Below are positions 50,846 to 59,548 of a stretch of 64,000 nucleotides of DNA, in pieces. Within the stretch, counting starts at the first letter, position 1. Each line of letters starts with the position of its first letter. The stretch comes from Enterococcus_D entomosocium (GTDB lineage: Bacteria > Bacillota > Bacilli > Lactobacillales > Enterococcaceae): the NCBI RefSeq assembly GCF_030441895.1, contig NZ_JARJAS010000010.1. One strand, written 5' to 3'. The position numbers and the translations under genes are program-made. The notes beneath the pieces were generated by a model. That model was not told where the DNA came from. It saw nothing but the letters and a program-made list of their open reading frames with translations, and did no database searches.

Positions 50846-51814
50846 ATGCCAATCATTATTCCCAAAGAATTACCCGCTGCAGCGGTCCTGCAAAAAGAAA
50901 ATGTCTTTGCCTTACTGCAGCATAAAGCGGCGAAGCAAGAGATCCGTCCCTTGAAAATCGCGATCGTCAATTTGATGCCGAAAAAGATCGCTACAGAAAA
51001 TCAGTTGTTGCGTTTACTTTCCCAAAGTCCACTGCAAATTGAGGTGACTTTACTAAAAATGAAATACCACGAAAGCAAAAACACCTCTGTCGATCACATG
51101 GAAAAGTTTTATCAAGAATTTTCAGTGATCCAGCCGCAACGATTCGATGGCTTGATCATCACCGGAGCCCCAGTTGAAAAAATGGCATTCGAAGCCATTG
51201 ACTATTGGCAAGAACTACAAGAAATCATGGATTGGAGTCAGACGAATTGCACTTCAGTCCTACATATTTGCTGGGGGGCACAAGCGGGGCTTTATTACCA
51301 TTACGGTATCGACAAAGTATTGTACCAAAGCAAATTGTTCGGTGTCTTCGAACAAACAGTCACGCATTTTCATCCACTGGTTCGGGGCTTTGACGACGTC
51401 TTTTATACACCGCATTCACGCTATACCGGCATCGATGAAGTCCAGCTCGTCCAAGCACCTTTAGAAATATTGGCAGCAGGTGTTGAAACAGGGCCTTCCA
51501 TCTTCGTATCAGAAGATCATAAAAATGTTTTCTTGCTAGGACATTTTGAATACCATTCAGCGACCTTGAATGAAGAGTACTTGCGAGACATGGAACGGGG
51601 CTTAGATACCGCGTTGCCCAAAAATTACTTTGCTTATGACCGCTTAGGGGGAAAAATCACCAACCGTTGGCGGGGACATGCCTCTTTGTTTTTCAGCAAT
51701 TGGATAAATGAAACCTATTTGCGAACGCCGTATGACCTGTCCGTCATGCCGACGAAAGAAGGTTACCGAATTGGCAGTGAGCCAGAAGGTCGGGTGAGTA
51801 TCAATGACGATTGA
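50846..51814 (+). CDS. metA: homoserine O-acyltransferase (MetA), acetyl-CoA type by residue 111
   Basis: This 322-residue enzyme is MetA-like (HTS family). The nucleophile Cys142 is in LHICWGAQAG, and the His-Glu pair is in LGHFEYHSATL. Residue 111 in the TGAPVEKM loop is Glu. In this family Glu111 marks acetyl-CoA specificity and Gly111 succinyl-CoA, so the enzyme should make O-acetylhomoserine despite its common name. It is the first gene after the T-box. It overlaps the lyase gene by 11 bp, the start of the latter lying inside it. This is the first committed step of methionine synthesis. Confidence 0.93.
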   Translation: MPIIIPKELPAAAVLQKENVFALLQHKAAKQEIRPLKIAIVNLMPKKIATENQLLRLLSQSPLQIEVTLLKMKYHESKNTSVDHMEKFYQEFSVIQPQRFDGLIITGAPVEKMAFEAIDYWQELQEIMDWSQTNCTSVLHICWGAQAGLYYHYGIDKVLYQSKLFGVFEQTVTHFHPLVRGFDDVFYTPHSRYTGIDEVQLVQAPLEILAAGVETGPSIFVSEDHKNVFLLGHFEYHSATLNEEYLRDMERGLDTALPKNYFAYDRLGGKITNRWRGHASLFFSNWINETYLRTPYDLSVMPTKEGYRIGSEPEGRVSINDD

Positions 51815-53003
51815 GCATTTTCTCTCCCACTATGCCAGGCAGCGAAAAGGCACCAATTCTTTAAAATGGGATCTTGTGGATCAACGGTTCCAAGGAGAAA
51901 AGCTTTTGCCTTTATGGGTAGCTGATATGGATTTTGCGGCGCCAAAGGCAGTGGAAGAAGCCTTGCAGCAACTGGTTGCTCAAGGAACCTTTGGCTATGC
52001 GATTCCCCCCTCAGGCTATTTTTTAGCCTATCAAGCTTGGCAAGATCGCCACTGGGGGACGAAATTCGAAGAAAAATGGCTCTCGTTTTCCACAGGGGTC
52101 GTCCAATCTTTGGTTGATTTGCTTCATTGTTTCACAGAACGAGACGATGGCATCTTGATCCAGCCGCCCGTCTATTATCCCTTTTTTGACAGCATCAAAG
52201 AGACGAAAAGGCGCTTGATAGAAGCACCCTTGCAAAAGGTGAAGAATTCCTATCAAATCGATTTTGCTGCTTTTGAAGCCAAAATCATTGAAGAAAAAGT
52301 GAAACTATTTATTCTCTGCTCCCCCCACAATCCAGTAGGGCGGGTATGGCAAGAGAAAGAACTGCATCAGTTATTGGCCATTTGCCAAAAACATGAGGTT
52401 GTCGTGATCGCCGACGAGATCCATCGTGAACTGATACTCGGTGAGCAGCAATTTGTTTCAGCCGTGACAGTGGCACAGGGGTTCGGCTTTGAGAAGCTGA
52501 TCGTTCTGGATTCGCCCTCAAAAACCTTCAACTTAGCAGGATTGTTACTCTCTCATGTTTGGATTCCTGATTTAGAGATGCGCAGAGCCTATCAGGCTTG
52601 GTGCCGACAATACAAGCAGACGGAAGTCAATCGTTTGGGATTAGTGGCTGCGAAAGCCGCGTATGAATCGGGGGATCAATGGCTAGATGACCTGCTTATG
52701 GTGATTGCTGCCAATGAACAAATGGTCCGCCAGCAACTGCAAGAAGCATTTCCCAAAATTGAGCTCCTGCCATTAGAAGGAACCTATCTTCTCTGGGTCG
52801 ATCTGCGGCAAGTCATCGCCAAAGAACGAACCAAGCACGTGATCCAAGATACTGCCGGTCTGGCAGTCGACTATGGGGAATGGTTTTCACAAGACGGTCA
52901 GGGCATGATTCGTCTGAATCTTGCGACAACACCAACGATCATTCAAAAAGCCCTTGATCGTTTGATTGAGGCAATCAAAAAGGAGGAACGACATGACCAT
53001 TGA
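51804..53003 (+). CDS. PLP-dependent cystathionine beta-lyase / aminotransferase (MalY/PatB type)
   Basis: This 399-residue aminotransferase-fold enzyme has the PLP lysine Lys240 in DSPSKTFNLAG. Other conserved blocks are LWVADMDF near the start, SPHNPVGRVW and the VIADEIH segment. The MalY/PatB subgroup performs beta-elimination of cystathionine, giving homocysteine, or related C-S lyase reactions. It overlaps the metA gene by 11 bp and the next gene by 11 bp. In this operon it is probably the second step of transsulfuration, with the Cys-gamma-synthase relative as first. Confidence 0.92.
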   Translation: MTIEHFLSHYARQRKGTNSLKWDLVDQRFQGEKLLPLWVADMDFAAPKAVEEALQQLVAQGTFGYAIPPSGYFLAYQAWQDRHWGTKFEEKWLSFSTGVVQSLVDLLHCFTERDDGILIQPPVYYPFFDSIKETKRRLIEAPLQKVKNSYQIDFAAFEAKIIEEKVKLFILCSPHNPVGRVWQEKELHQLLAICQKHEVVVIADEIHRELILGEQQFVSAVTVAQGFGFEKLIVLDSPSKTFNLAGLLLSHVWIPDLEMRRAYQAWCRQYKQTEVNRLGLVAAKAAYESGDQWLDDLLMVIAANEQMVRQQLQEAFPKIELLPLEGTYLLWVDLRQVIAKERTKHVIQDTAGLAVDYGEWFSQDGQGMIRLNLATTPTIIQKALDRLIEAIKKEERHDH

Positions 53004-54087
53004 TACAGCAACTTTTCTCGCCCAATTAGGCAATCATTCGGATCAGCAAACCGGGGCGATCAGCCCGCCAATTTATCTTTCCACGACCTTTGCACATCCT
53101 GAATTGGGGCAAAGTACCGGCTATGATTATACTAGGACCAAAAATCCGACCCGGGATATTTTAGAAGCAGGCCTTGCCGAATTAGAAAAAGGGGCTCGGG
53201 CAGTAGTGACCAGCTCTGGCATGAGTGCGATCGCTTTGATTTTTGATTTATTTGCCAGCGGCAGCCGCTTTTTGGTTTCTCGTGACTTGTACGGCGGTAG
53301 CTTTCGCTATTTTGCGGAACTGGAAAATAGCAAGCGGGCCTTTTTCGATACCTTCAGTACTTTAGCCGAATTAAGTGAAAAATTAACTGACGAGGTAACG
53401 GCTGTCTTCTTAGAGACCCCGACGAATCCTTTGATGACCGTGACGGATATTGCTGAAACCGCCAAGCTTGCTCACGAACAGGGGGCGCTATTGATCGTAG
53501 ATAATACCTTTTTGACGCCGTTACGGCAGTTGCCATTAGAAGAAGGCGCGGATCTAGTGATCCATTCAGGCACCAAATTCTTATCTGGCCACAATGATAT
53601 TTTGGCTGGTGTCGTGATCGCCAAAGATGCGCAAGTAGGGGAGCGTTTGAATTATTTAGCCAATACTTCAGGCCCGACTTTGAGCAGCTTTGATACGTGG
53701 TTATTTATCCGAAGTTTAAAGACGCTGCCGTTGCGCTTTGAACGACAGGAAGCCAACGCCAAGGAAGTCGGCCGTTTTTTACGAGCCCATCCGGCGATCA
53801 AAGAGGTGCTGTACCCGAATGCCGGCGCGATGATCAGTATCCGGGTGCTTGATGAAACCAAAATCAGCGGCTTCTTAGCGGCATTAAAGGTTTTTACCTT
53901 TGCAGAAAGCCTAGGTGGTGTGGAAAGTCTTATCACGTATCCAACGACACAGACTCACGCCGATATTCCTCAAGAGGTACGAGAATCTTATGGATTGACG
54001 CCGGATCTTTTACGGATCTCCATTGGGATCGAAAGTAGTAAAGATTTGATCGATGACTTAGAAAATGCACTGAAGATATTCAAATAA
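52993..54087 (+). CDS. cystathionine gamma-synthase/lyase family enzyme, shortened C-terminal part
   Basis: This 364-residue PLP enzyme starts at ATG 52993 with AAGGAGG ahead. Family features are YDYTRTKNPT, the VVTSSGMSAI cofactor region and Lys195 in HSGTKFLSGHND. Where the family usually has a segment of about 15-20 residues (around VYYPGL..H..A...GFGGM), this one goes straight from EVLYPNAG to AMISIRV. The omission is in frame and not at a gap of the reading. It may be a real variant of this family branch; function should still be O-acetylhomoserine or cystathionine chemistry. It follows the lyase and ends the metA operon. Confidence 0.87.
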   Translation: MTIDTATFLAQLGNHSDQQTGAISPPIYLSTTFAHPELGQSTGYDYTRTKNPTRDILEAGLAELEKGARAVVTSSGMSAIALIFDLFASGSRFLVSRDLYGGSFRYFAELENSKRAFFDTFSTLAELSEKLTDEVTAVFLETPTNPLMTVTDIAETAKLAHEQGALLIVDNTFLTPLRQLPLEEGADLVIHSGTKFLSGHNDILAGVVIAKDAQVGERLNYLANTSGPTLSSFDTWLFIRSLKTLPLRFERQEANAKEVGRFLRAHPAIKEVLYPNAGAMISIRVLDETKISGFLAALKVFTFAESLGGVESLITYPTTQTHADIPQEVRESYGLTPDLLRISIGIESSKDLIDDLENALKIFK

Positions 54088-54137
54088 CCCGACCACAGAT
54101 CAGCTAGTTAAAAACTTACTTTTGTAGAGTAATTTTA

Positions 54138-54166
54138 TTGACAGTTTTAGTTGTATAGGATAAAGT
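54138..54166 (+). promoter_or_regulatory. promoter of the MetQ-like gene
   Basis: TTGACA (54138-54143) and TAAAGT (54161-54166) are 17 bp apart. Transcription from here gives a leader of about 165 nt before the coding start. Confidence 0.6.
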
Positions 54167-54169
54167 TAC

Positions 54170-54342
54170 ACTACATATGAATAGTGAGTCCGATGTTTTC
54201 GGTTGACGGCAACAGGCATTTGCCATTTCTCCTTTGAAAAAACAATTTGTTTTGAGAAACAGAGGTGAAATTGGTCTAGTTGAGCAATACGTCAAGAAAA
54301 CGGGACGATTGATCTGAGGAGGGAACAAAAGGGGAAAAAGGG
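54170..54342 (+). promoter_or_regulatory. unexplained structured leader of the MetQ-like gene
   Basis: The leader holds GGCAA/TTGCC (54208-54212 with 54220-54224), a longer hairpin with arms TTTCTC/GAGAAA (54226-54231 with 54254-54259) around AAAACA/TGTTTT, and CGTC/GACG near 54290-54306. It has no T-box motif and does not match the S-box or SMK patterns I know. There is also a GAGGAGGG about 30 nt before the gene's ATG with no start behind it. It may be a regulatory RNA; nothing more is visible. Confidence 0.35.
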
Positions 54343-55173
54343 ATGAAAAGAAACGTAGTAAAGGGATTGGCAACAGGGGCTCTTGGATTGCTGGCATTGT
54401 TCAGCTTCGCCGCTTGCGGCAGCAGTCAAGCAGATGAGGAAGCCACCGTTGTCAAATTGGGTGTCGTGGGTGAGCAAAACGAAGCCTGGGAACATGTGCA
54501 GGAAGAATTGAAGGAAAACGAAAATATCGACTTGCAATTGGTGAAATTCACCGATTATCGTCAGCCAATCGTGGCGCTTGAGGATGGCTCAATTGACCTT
54601 CACGCAGCATTGACGGAGATTTTTATGGACAATGTCAACGAAGAAAGTGGTTATTCCAACACGACGATTGCCTATACGACATTAAACCCACTTGGTATTT
54701 ATTCCGATAAAATCACCGATGTCAACGAATTGGCAGATGGTGCTACGGTGGCTTTACCCAATGATGTCTCAAATGAGAGCCGTGCACTATTACTCTTACA
54801 GACCACCGGTTTGATCACTTTGGATGAATCAAAAGGTTTACTGCCAACAACCAGTGATGTCATTGACAATCCCAAAGCCCTGAAATTTGAGCTACTTGAC
54901 TCCAATCAAACTGCTCGGGCAATGACCGATGTCGACATTTCTTTGATCAATAATGGCATGGCCGTCGATGCTGGTTTGGTTCCTACAGAAGATGCGATTT
55001 TCTTAGAACCTGTGGCTGATTCCTCCAAGCCTTATTATAATGTGATCGCTGCGCGAGCAGACGAAGCAGACAATGACGTTTACCAAACGGTCGTTCGATA
55101 TTATCAGACCGATGAAGTAAAAGCAATCATCGAGGAAGTAACAAAGAAATCTAGTATACCTGTATGGGAATAG
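54343..55173 (+). CDS. MetQ/NlpA family methionine-binding lipoprotein
   Basis: This 276-residue lipoprotein (signal ending in FSFAACGS, Cys25) belongs to the NlpA/MetQ family of binding proteins for methionine and its derivatives. The family motif YTTLNPLGIYSDKI and the SLINNGMAVDAGL block near residue 200 are seen. The position directly behind methionine genes supports methionine. No metN or metI gene is next to it, so the partner ATPase and permease must be elsewhere. GGGGAAAAAGGG is the ribosome site. Confidence 0.9.
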   Translation: MKRNVVKGLATGALGLLALFSFAACGSSQADEEATVVKLGVVGEQNEAWEHVQEELKENENIDLQLVKFTDYRQPIVALEDGSIDLHAALTEIFMDNVNEESGYSNTTIAYTTLNPLGIYSDKITDVNELADGATVALPNDVSNESRALLLLQTTGLITLDESKGLLPTTSDVIDNPKALKFELLDSNQTARAMTDVDISLINNGMAVDAGLVPTEDAIFLEPVADSSKPYYNVIAARADEADNDVYQTVVRYYQTDEVKAIIEEVTKKSSIPVWE

Positions 55174-55223
55174 AAAGTTAAAAACGACTATTACTATATA
55201 GGAACAGGAAGTAGGATGGAAAA

Positions 55224-56804
55224 ATGATAAATTGGAAAAAAGGTTTAGCAAGTGTTGCCGTCGTTGGACTAGGATTTGTTCTAGCAGCCTGCGGTGGATC
55301 AAATACAGAAGAAACGTCAACCAGTAGTGCAGCTGGAGCTGGGGATGATTCAACATTCACTTATGCGATCAGCGGGGACCCATCGTCCACTAACCCGATC
55401 AACACCAGTGATCGTTGGGGATTGACAGTGACAAACATGATCTATTCTCCACTAGTTACAGTGGAAGCAGACGGAACAACACAAAATGCGTTGGCAGAAT
55501 CAGTGGAACCAGCTGAAGACGGCCTTTCATTGACAGTACATTTGAAACAAGATGTGAAATGGTCAGATGGCGAAGACTTTACCGCCGATGACGTTGTTTT
55601 CACATATGAACAAAAAGTCAAAAAAGAAAATGGCAATGCCGATTCCCTTTGGGTCGACGACCAACCAATCGCGATCGAAAAAGTGGATGAATACACCGTC
55701 AAATTCGTGTTGCCGACACCGAGTGCGGCAGCGATCAGTAATATTGCAACCGAAACATACATCATTCCCGAGCATATCTTTAAAGATGTTACCGACTTCT
55801 CTGTCAGTGAACTGCCTGAAAAACCAGTCGGCACTGGTCCGTATCAACTGAAAGAATACAAACGTGGTGAGTACTTTACTTTTGAAGCCAATGAAAACTA
55901 TTATGGCGGCAAGCCTTCGATTCAAAATGTGACGTTGCGCATCATCGAAAGTACCGATACTGCGAAAGTCGCTTTGCAAAAAGGGGAAGTGGATGCAGCC
56001 GTTGTCTTGCCTTCAGATATTGAAGATTTAGATGATGATCAGATCTCTGTTTATCCTTATACTGAAAACCGTGTCGGTTATCTAGGCTTGAACACTCACT
56101 CAGATGCTTTGCAAGATGTGAAAGTTCGACAAGCAGTTTTCTATGCGTTGAACAAAGATGAATTAAATCAAGCGGCGTATTTAGATGAAGAGTATTACGC
56201 AACACCATATTCATTCTTGCCACCAAACAATCCATACGTTACTGATGATGTTGAAAAATATGAGACGAATGCTGAAAAAGCAAAAGAACTTTTACAAGAA
56301 GCTGGTGTGACTGATTTGTCATTGAATTTGGCTTTCAACTCAACCGATCCAGCCCAAACGATCCAAGCTACGTTGATCCAACAACAATTGCAACAAGCAG
56401 GCATAACGGTTACACTTGAAGGTGGCGATGGTACAGCGATCTTTACCGAGTTGAAGAAACCTGATTCAACGAAGTACAACTTATTCCTTGGCGGGTATAT
56501 CATGGGAAATGACCCTGACTTATACGGCAGTCTATTTGAAACTGGCGGTAGTGCCAACTACTTCCAAAGCAATAGCGAAACCATTGACAATTTGTTTGCC
56601 CAAGCAGCAGTTGAATTAGACACGGACAAACGTGAAGCATTGTATGATGATTTGCAAAAGGCCATTGCTGATGAAGCGATCATTTACCCAATCGTTGACA
56701 ACAAGAAAATCCTAGCGGTCAATAACCGAATTGGTAATGTAGAAGATGCAGGTTTGATCCCAATCTATACATTCGAAGATATGTCTAAATTGACAATCAA
56801 GTAA
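55224..56804 (+). CDS. oligopeptide-binding lipoprotein (OppA/DppA-like)
   Basis: This 526-residue protein is a cluster C binding protein with a lipoprotein signal (GFVLAACGGS, Cys23). It has the family motif TFTYAISGDPSSTNPIN and the region LKQDVKWSDGEDFTADDVVF that is typical of OppA-like proteins. It heads a five-gene peptide ABC operon followed by an OsmC gene. The hairpin right after it (56813-56851) may lower the downstream message. The ligand could be peptide, nickel or glutathione; the family does not decide. Confidence 0.92.
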   Translation: MINWKKGLASVAVVGLGFVLAACGGSNTEETSTSSAAGAGDDSTFTYAISGDPSSTNPINTSDRWGLTVTNMIYSPLVTVEADGTTQNALAESVEPAEDGLSLTVHLKQDVKWSDGEDFTADDVVFTYEQKVKKENGNADSLWVDDQPIAIEKVDEYTVKFVLPTPSAAAISNIATETYIIPEHIFKDVTDFSVSELPEKPVGTGPYQLKEYKRGEYFTFEANENYYGGKPSIQNVTLRIIESTDTAKVALQKGEVDAAVVLPSDIEDLDDDQISVYPYTENRVGYLGLNTHSDALQDVKVRQAVFYALNKDELNQAAYLDEEYYATPYSFLPPNNPYVTDDVEKYETNAEKAKELLQEAGVTDLSLNLAFNSTDPAQTIQATLIQQQLQQAGITVTLEGGDGTAIFTELKKPDSTKYNLFLGGYIMGNDPDLYGSLFETGGSANYFQSNSETIDNLFAQAAVELDTDKREALYDDLQKAIADEAIIYPIVDNKKILAVNNRIGNVEDAGLIPIYTFEDMSKLTIK

Positions 56805-56812
56805 ATCCATTG

Positions 56813-56851
56813 GCTGTGATAAAGAGGAATCTTTTTTATCACAGCTTTTTT
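56813..56851 (+). terminator. intergenic attenuator between oppA-like and oppB-like genes
   Basis: GCTGTGATAAA/TTTATCACAGC (56813-56823 with 56835-56845) is followed by TTTTTT. It lies inside the operon and should reduce transcription of permeases and ATPases relative to the binding protein. Confidence 0.7.
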
Positions 56852-56876
56852 CTATGAAAAAGAAAGTAGGTCAGTT

Positions 56877-57836
56877 ATGTTTCGATACATTGCAAAACGA
56901 GTATTGCAAGCAATCCCTTTGCTGTTTGTGATCTCTTTTATCGTTTTTTCACTTATACATATCGCACCGTATGATGTGATCGACTCCATCACGACACCCA
57001 ATATGTCGCAAGAGCAAATCGATCTTTTGCGGCAGCGCTATGGCTTGGATCAACCCTTTTTGGTTCAATATTTTCTTTGGATCAGAAATATTCTTACCGG
57101 TAATCTTGGATTTTCTTTGGTGTCTCAAAGTAGTATTTCACAAGAACTTGCGACTCGGATTCCCAATACCATGCGCCTAGTGATCCCCGCTTATTTGACT
57201 GCCTTGTTGTTGGCCATCATTTTGGGCCTGTTGGCTGCTGCCAACAAAGGAAAGATTTGGGATCGGATCATTGACGCTGTGGCATCTCTAGGAATCGCTG
57301 TGCCGACCTTCTGGTTTGCGATGATCTTGATTTATGTATTTGGTTACTTATTAAATATGTTTCCAATCATTGGCATGTATACGGTCGGTAAAGAAGGGGA
57401 TTTTGGCGATTTTCTGCAGCATTTTATTTTGCCTTATACCACATTGACAGTCGCCTTCTTTCCAGATTTGACGCGGTATATCCGCGCATCAGCGACACAA
57501 CAAGTTTCAGAAGACTACGTGATGGTGCAACGGGCATTTCATGCCAGCAAATGGCAGATTTTCAGCCGTCATATTAGTCGAAATATTTTGATTCCCGTTG
57601 TCACCCAAATCGGCTTGGCGTTGCCGATGTTAGTTACCGGTGCGATCATTACAGAAACGATCTACGGCTGGCCGGGCGTCGGCCCTTACTTGATGAGTGC
57701 GACGAAAAGCCTCGATTATCCTGTGATCATGGCCATCATGCTGTTGTCAGCAACACTGGTCATCTTAGGGAATTTGTTAGCGGATGTATTATACTCCGTG
57801 GTTGATCCACGTATCCGTAAAGGAGGGAGTAAGTAA
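56877..57836 (+). CDS. peptide ABC permease (OppB/DppB type)
   Basis: This 319-residue permease starts with FRYIAKRVLQAIPLLF and has six membrane segments. The family motif FPDLTRYIRASATQQVSEDYV is the EAA-like loop (about 200-220). A weak ribosome site GTAGGTC precedes the ATG. It overlaps the next gene start by one base. With the second permease it forms the channel for the peptide importer. Confidence 0.92.
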   Translation: MFRYIAKRVLQAIPLLFVISFIVFSLIHIAPYDVIDSITTPNMSQEQIDLLRQRYGLDQPFLVQYFLWIRNILTGNLGFSLVSQSSISQELATRIPNTMRLVIPAYLTALLLAIILGLLAAANKGKIWDRIIDAVASLGIAVPTFWFAMILIYVFGYLLNMFPIIGMYTVGKEGDFGDFLQHFILPYTTLTVAFFPDLTRYIRASATQQVSEDYVMVQRAFHASKWQIFSRHISRNILIPVVTQIGLALPMLVTGAIITETIYGWPGVGPYLMSATKSLDYPVIMAIMLLSATLVILGNLLADVLYSVVDPRIRKGGSK

Positions 57837-58666
57837 TGAAACGTTTCAAAAAAATCAGTGAAGTCATGCTTGCTTCGCCCATCTATACCTTTTCTGTCGT
57901 TTTCCTGACGTTATTGATTATTTTGTCGCTTGTTGCACCTTTGATCCCCATCGATCCTAATGCAACGGATGTCAGCAACATGTCACAGCCGCCGAGTTGG
58001 TCTCATTTATTTGGAACCGATGAAGTGGGGCGAGATTACTTTATTCGGGTCGTCTACGGCGGTCGGGTATCATTGTTTGTAGGTGTTTTGGCAATGATCA
58101 CAGCGACGTTTATTGGGACTCTTGTCGGTCTTGTTTCTGGCTACTTTGGCGGTTGGATCGACAACCTGCTGATGCGGCTCGTCGATGTATTGTCATCGAT
58201 TCCTTGGTTGGTGTTAGTGATCGTTTTGAGCGTCTTTTTACGTCCCGGACTAACTACGATTATTATTGTGATCGGCGGCTTCTCCTGGATGAACATCGCT
58301 CGTTTGATTCGTGGTGAAACGTTAGCGGCGAAAGAACGGGAATATGTCGCTTACGGGAAATTTATCGGACGTTCTTCATTTAGTATTATCGTGAAGCATG
58401 TTTTCCCAGCAGTGCTTCCTACCTTGATCGTTGCGGCATCTGCAAGTATTTCAGGAGCGATCATGACCGAATCGGCTTTGAGTTTTCTAGGCTTAGGAAT
58501 ACAGCAACCGATGGCTTCGTGGGGCAGTCTGTTGCAAAACGCGCAAAACAGCTTGCAGCGGGCACCATACATGGCGATTCTTCCAGGGCTCTTTGTTATT
58601 TTCACCATCTATTCCTTTAACAATATCGGCGACATGATCAAACATGTCTTGCAGAGAGAGGTGTGA
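57836..58666 (+). CDS. peptide ABC permease (OppC/DppC type)
   Basis: This 276-residue permease has six membrane segments. The PSWSHLFGTDEVGRDYFIRVVYGGRVSL region is the OppC hallmark. The EAA loop reads AAKEREYVAYGKFIGRSSF (about 163-181). It overlaps the previous stop by one base (TAATG) and is followed 3 bp later by the first ATPase. It is the second half of the translocation channel. Confidence 0.92.
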   Translation: MKRFKKISEVMLASPIYTFSVVFLTLLIILSLVAPLIPIDPNATDVSNMSQPPSWSHLFGTDEVGRDYFIRVVYGGRVSLFVGVLAMITATFIGTLVGLVSGYFGGWIDNLLMRLVDVLSSIPWLVLVIVLSVFLRPGLTTIIIVIGGFSWMNIARLIRGETLAAKEREYVAYGKFIGRSSFSIIVKHVFPAVLPTLIVAASASISGAIMTESALSFLGLGIQQPMASWGSLLQNAQNSLQRAPYMAILPGLFVIFTIYSFNNIGDMIKHVLQREV

Positions 58667-58669
58667 CCG

Positions 58670-59548
58670 ATGAAGACAGAGTTATTAGCGATCGAAGCGT
58701 TGAATGTGACATTTCAAAGCAAAACCGGTCCGAAACCGTTAGTAAAAAATCTTGATCTGGTAATTCCTAAGGGCAAAGTCGTTGGGATCGTTGGCGAATC
58801 TGGCAGCGGCAAAAGTATGACCATGAAAAGCGTCATGGATCTTTTGCCTGATAAAGTGACCGATCACTATACCAGTTATACATTTGAAGGAGCAGCAGTG
58901 ACCGATCGTCGAACATTACCGATCGCCATGATTTTTCAAGACCCGATGACTTCGTTAAATCCTTTGCGCACGATTGGCTATCATTTGATCGAAGTGATTC
59001 GCCGCTCACAAAAAGTATCGAAAAAAGCAGCACAAGAAATCGCCGTCAAAGAGTTAGAAAAAGTCGGCATACCTTTTCCAGCACAACGCATGAAACAATA
59101 TCCTCATGAGCTATCTGGGGGGATGCGTCAGCGGGTGATGATTGCCATGGCTTTGTTGGCGCAACCGAAATTGCTGATCGCAGATGAACCGACAACGGCT
59201 TTAGATGTGACGATCCAAGCACAGATTTTGGCATTGATCAAAAACCTGCAAAGAGAGAACCAGCTTTCCGTCGTCCTTGTGACCCATGACTTTGGGGTCG
59301 TTGCAGGAATGTGCGACTTTATTAAAGTGATGTATCAAGGCCGAGTCGTGGAAGAAGGAACCACGGAAGAAATTTTTTATCAGCCGGAACATCCTTATAC
59401 GAAACAATTATTGCAGGCGGCCCATTTAGGCGACAAGCATGCCGAATTAAAAGTCTTTGACTATCATGAGACATTGGTAGATGAACTGCAAGAAACGCAA
59501 CTATCTAAGACACATCGCGTCTGGCGCAATCAGGAGGTGACAGAATAA
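58670..59548 (+). CDS. peptide ABC ATPase (OppD/DppD type)
   Basis: This 292-residue ATPase has Walker A GESGSGKSM, signature LSGGMRQRV and Walker B LLIADEPTTALD. The C-terminal extension with PEHPYTKQLLQA is the OppD-type tail. It is 3 bp after the second permease and overlaps the next ATPase gene by one base. It pairs with the OppF-type ATPase below as the two nucleotide-binding subunits. Confidence 0.93.
   Translation: MKTELLAIEALNVTFQSKTGPKPLVKNLDLVIPKGKVVGIVGESGSGKSMTMKSVMDLLPDKVTDHYTSYTFEGAAVTDRRTLPIAMIFQDPMTSLNPLRTIGYHLIEVIRRSQKVSKKAAQEIAVKELEKVGIPFPAQRMKQYPHELSGGMRQRVMIAMALLAQPKLLIADEPTTALDVTIQAQILALIKNLQRENQLSVVLVTHDFGVVAGMCDFIKVMYQGRVVEEGTTEEIFYQPEHPYTKQLLQAAHLGDKHAELKVFDYHETLVDELQETQLSKTHRVWRNQEVTE

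Noticed and set aside
54170..54342. S-box, SMK box or T-box in the MetQ leader
   Set aside because: The conserved S-box core and AGGGTGGNACCGCG are missing, and the SMK ribosome-site pairing could not be drawn. It is reported as unexplained structure only.
54116..54537. Minus-strand frames opposite the MetQ leader and start
   Set aside because: No ribosome sites, no recognised motifs, and they overlap the promoter and signal peptide of a clear gene.
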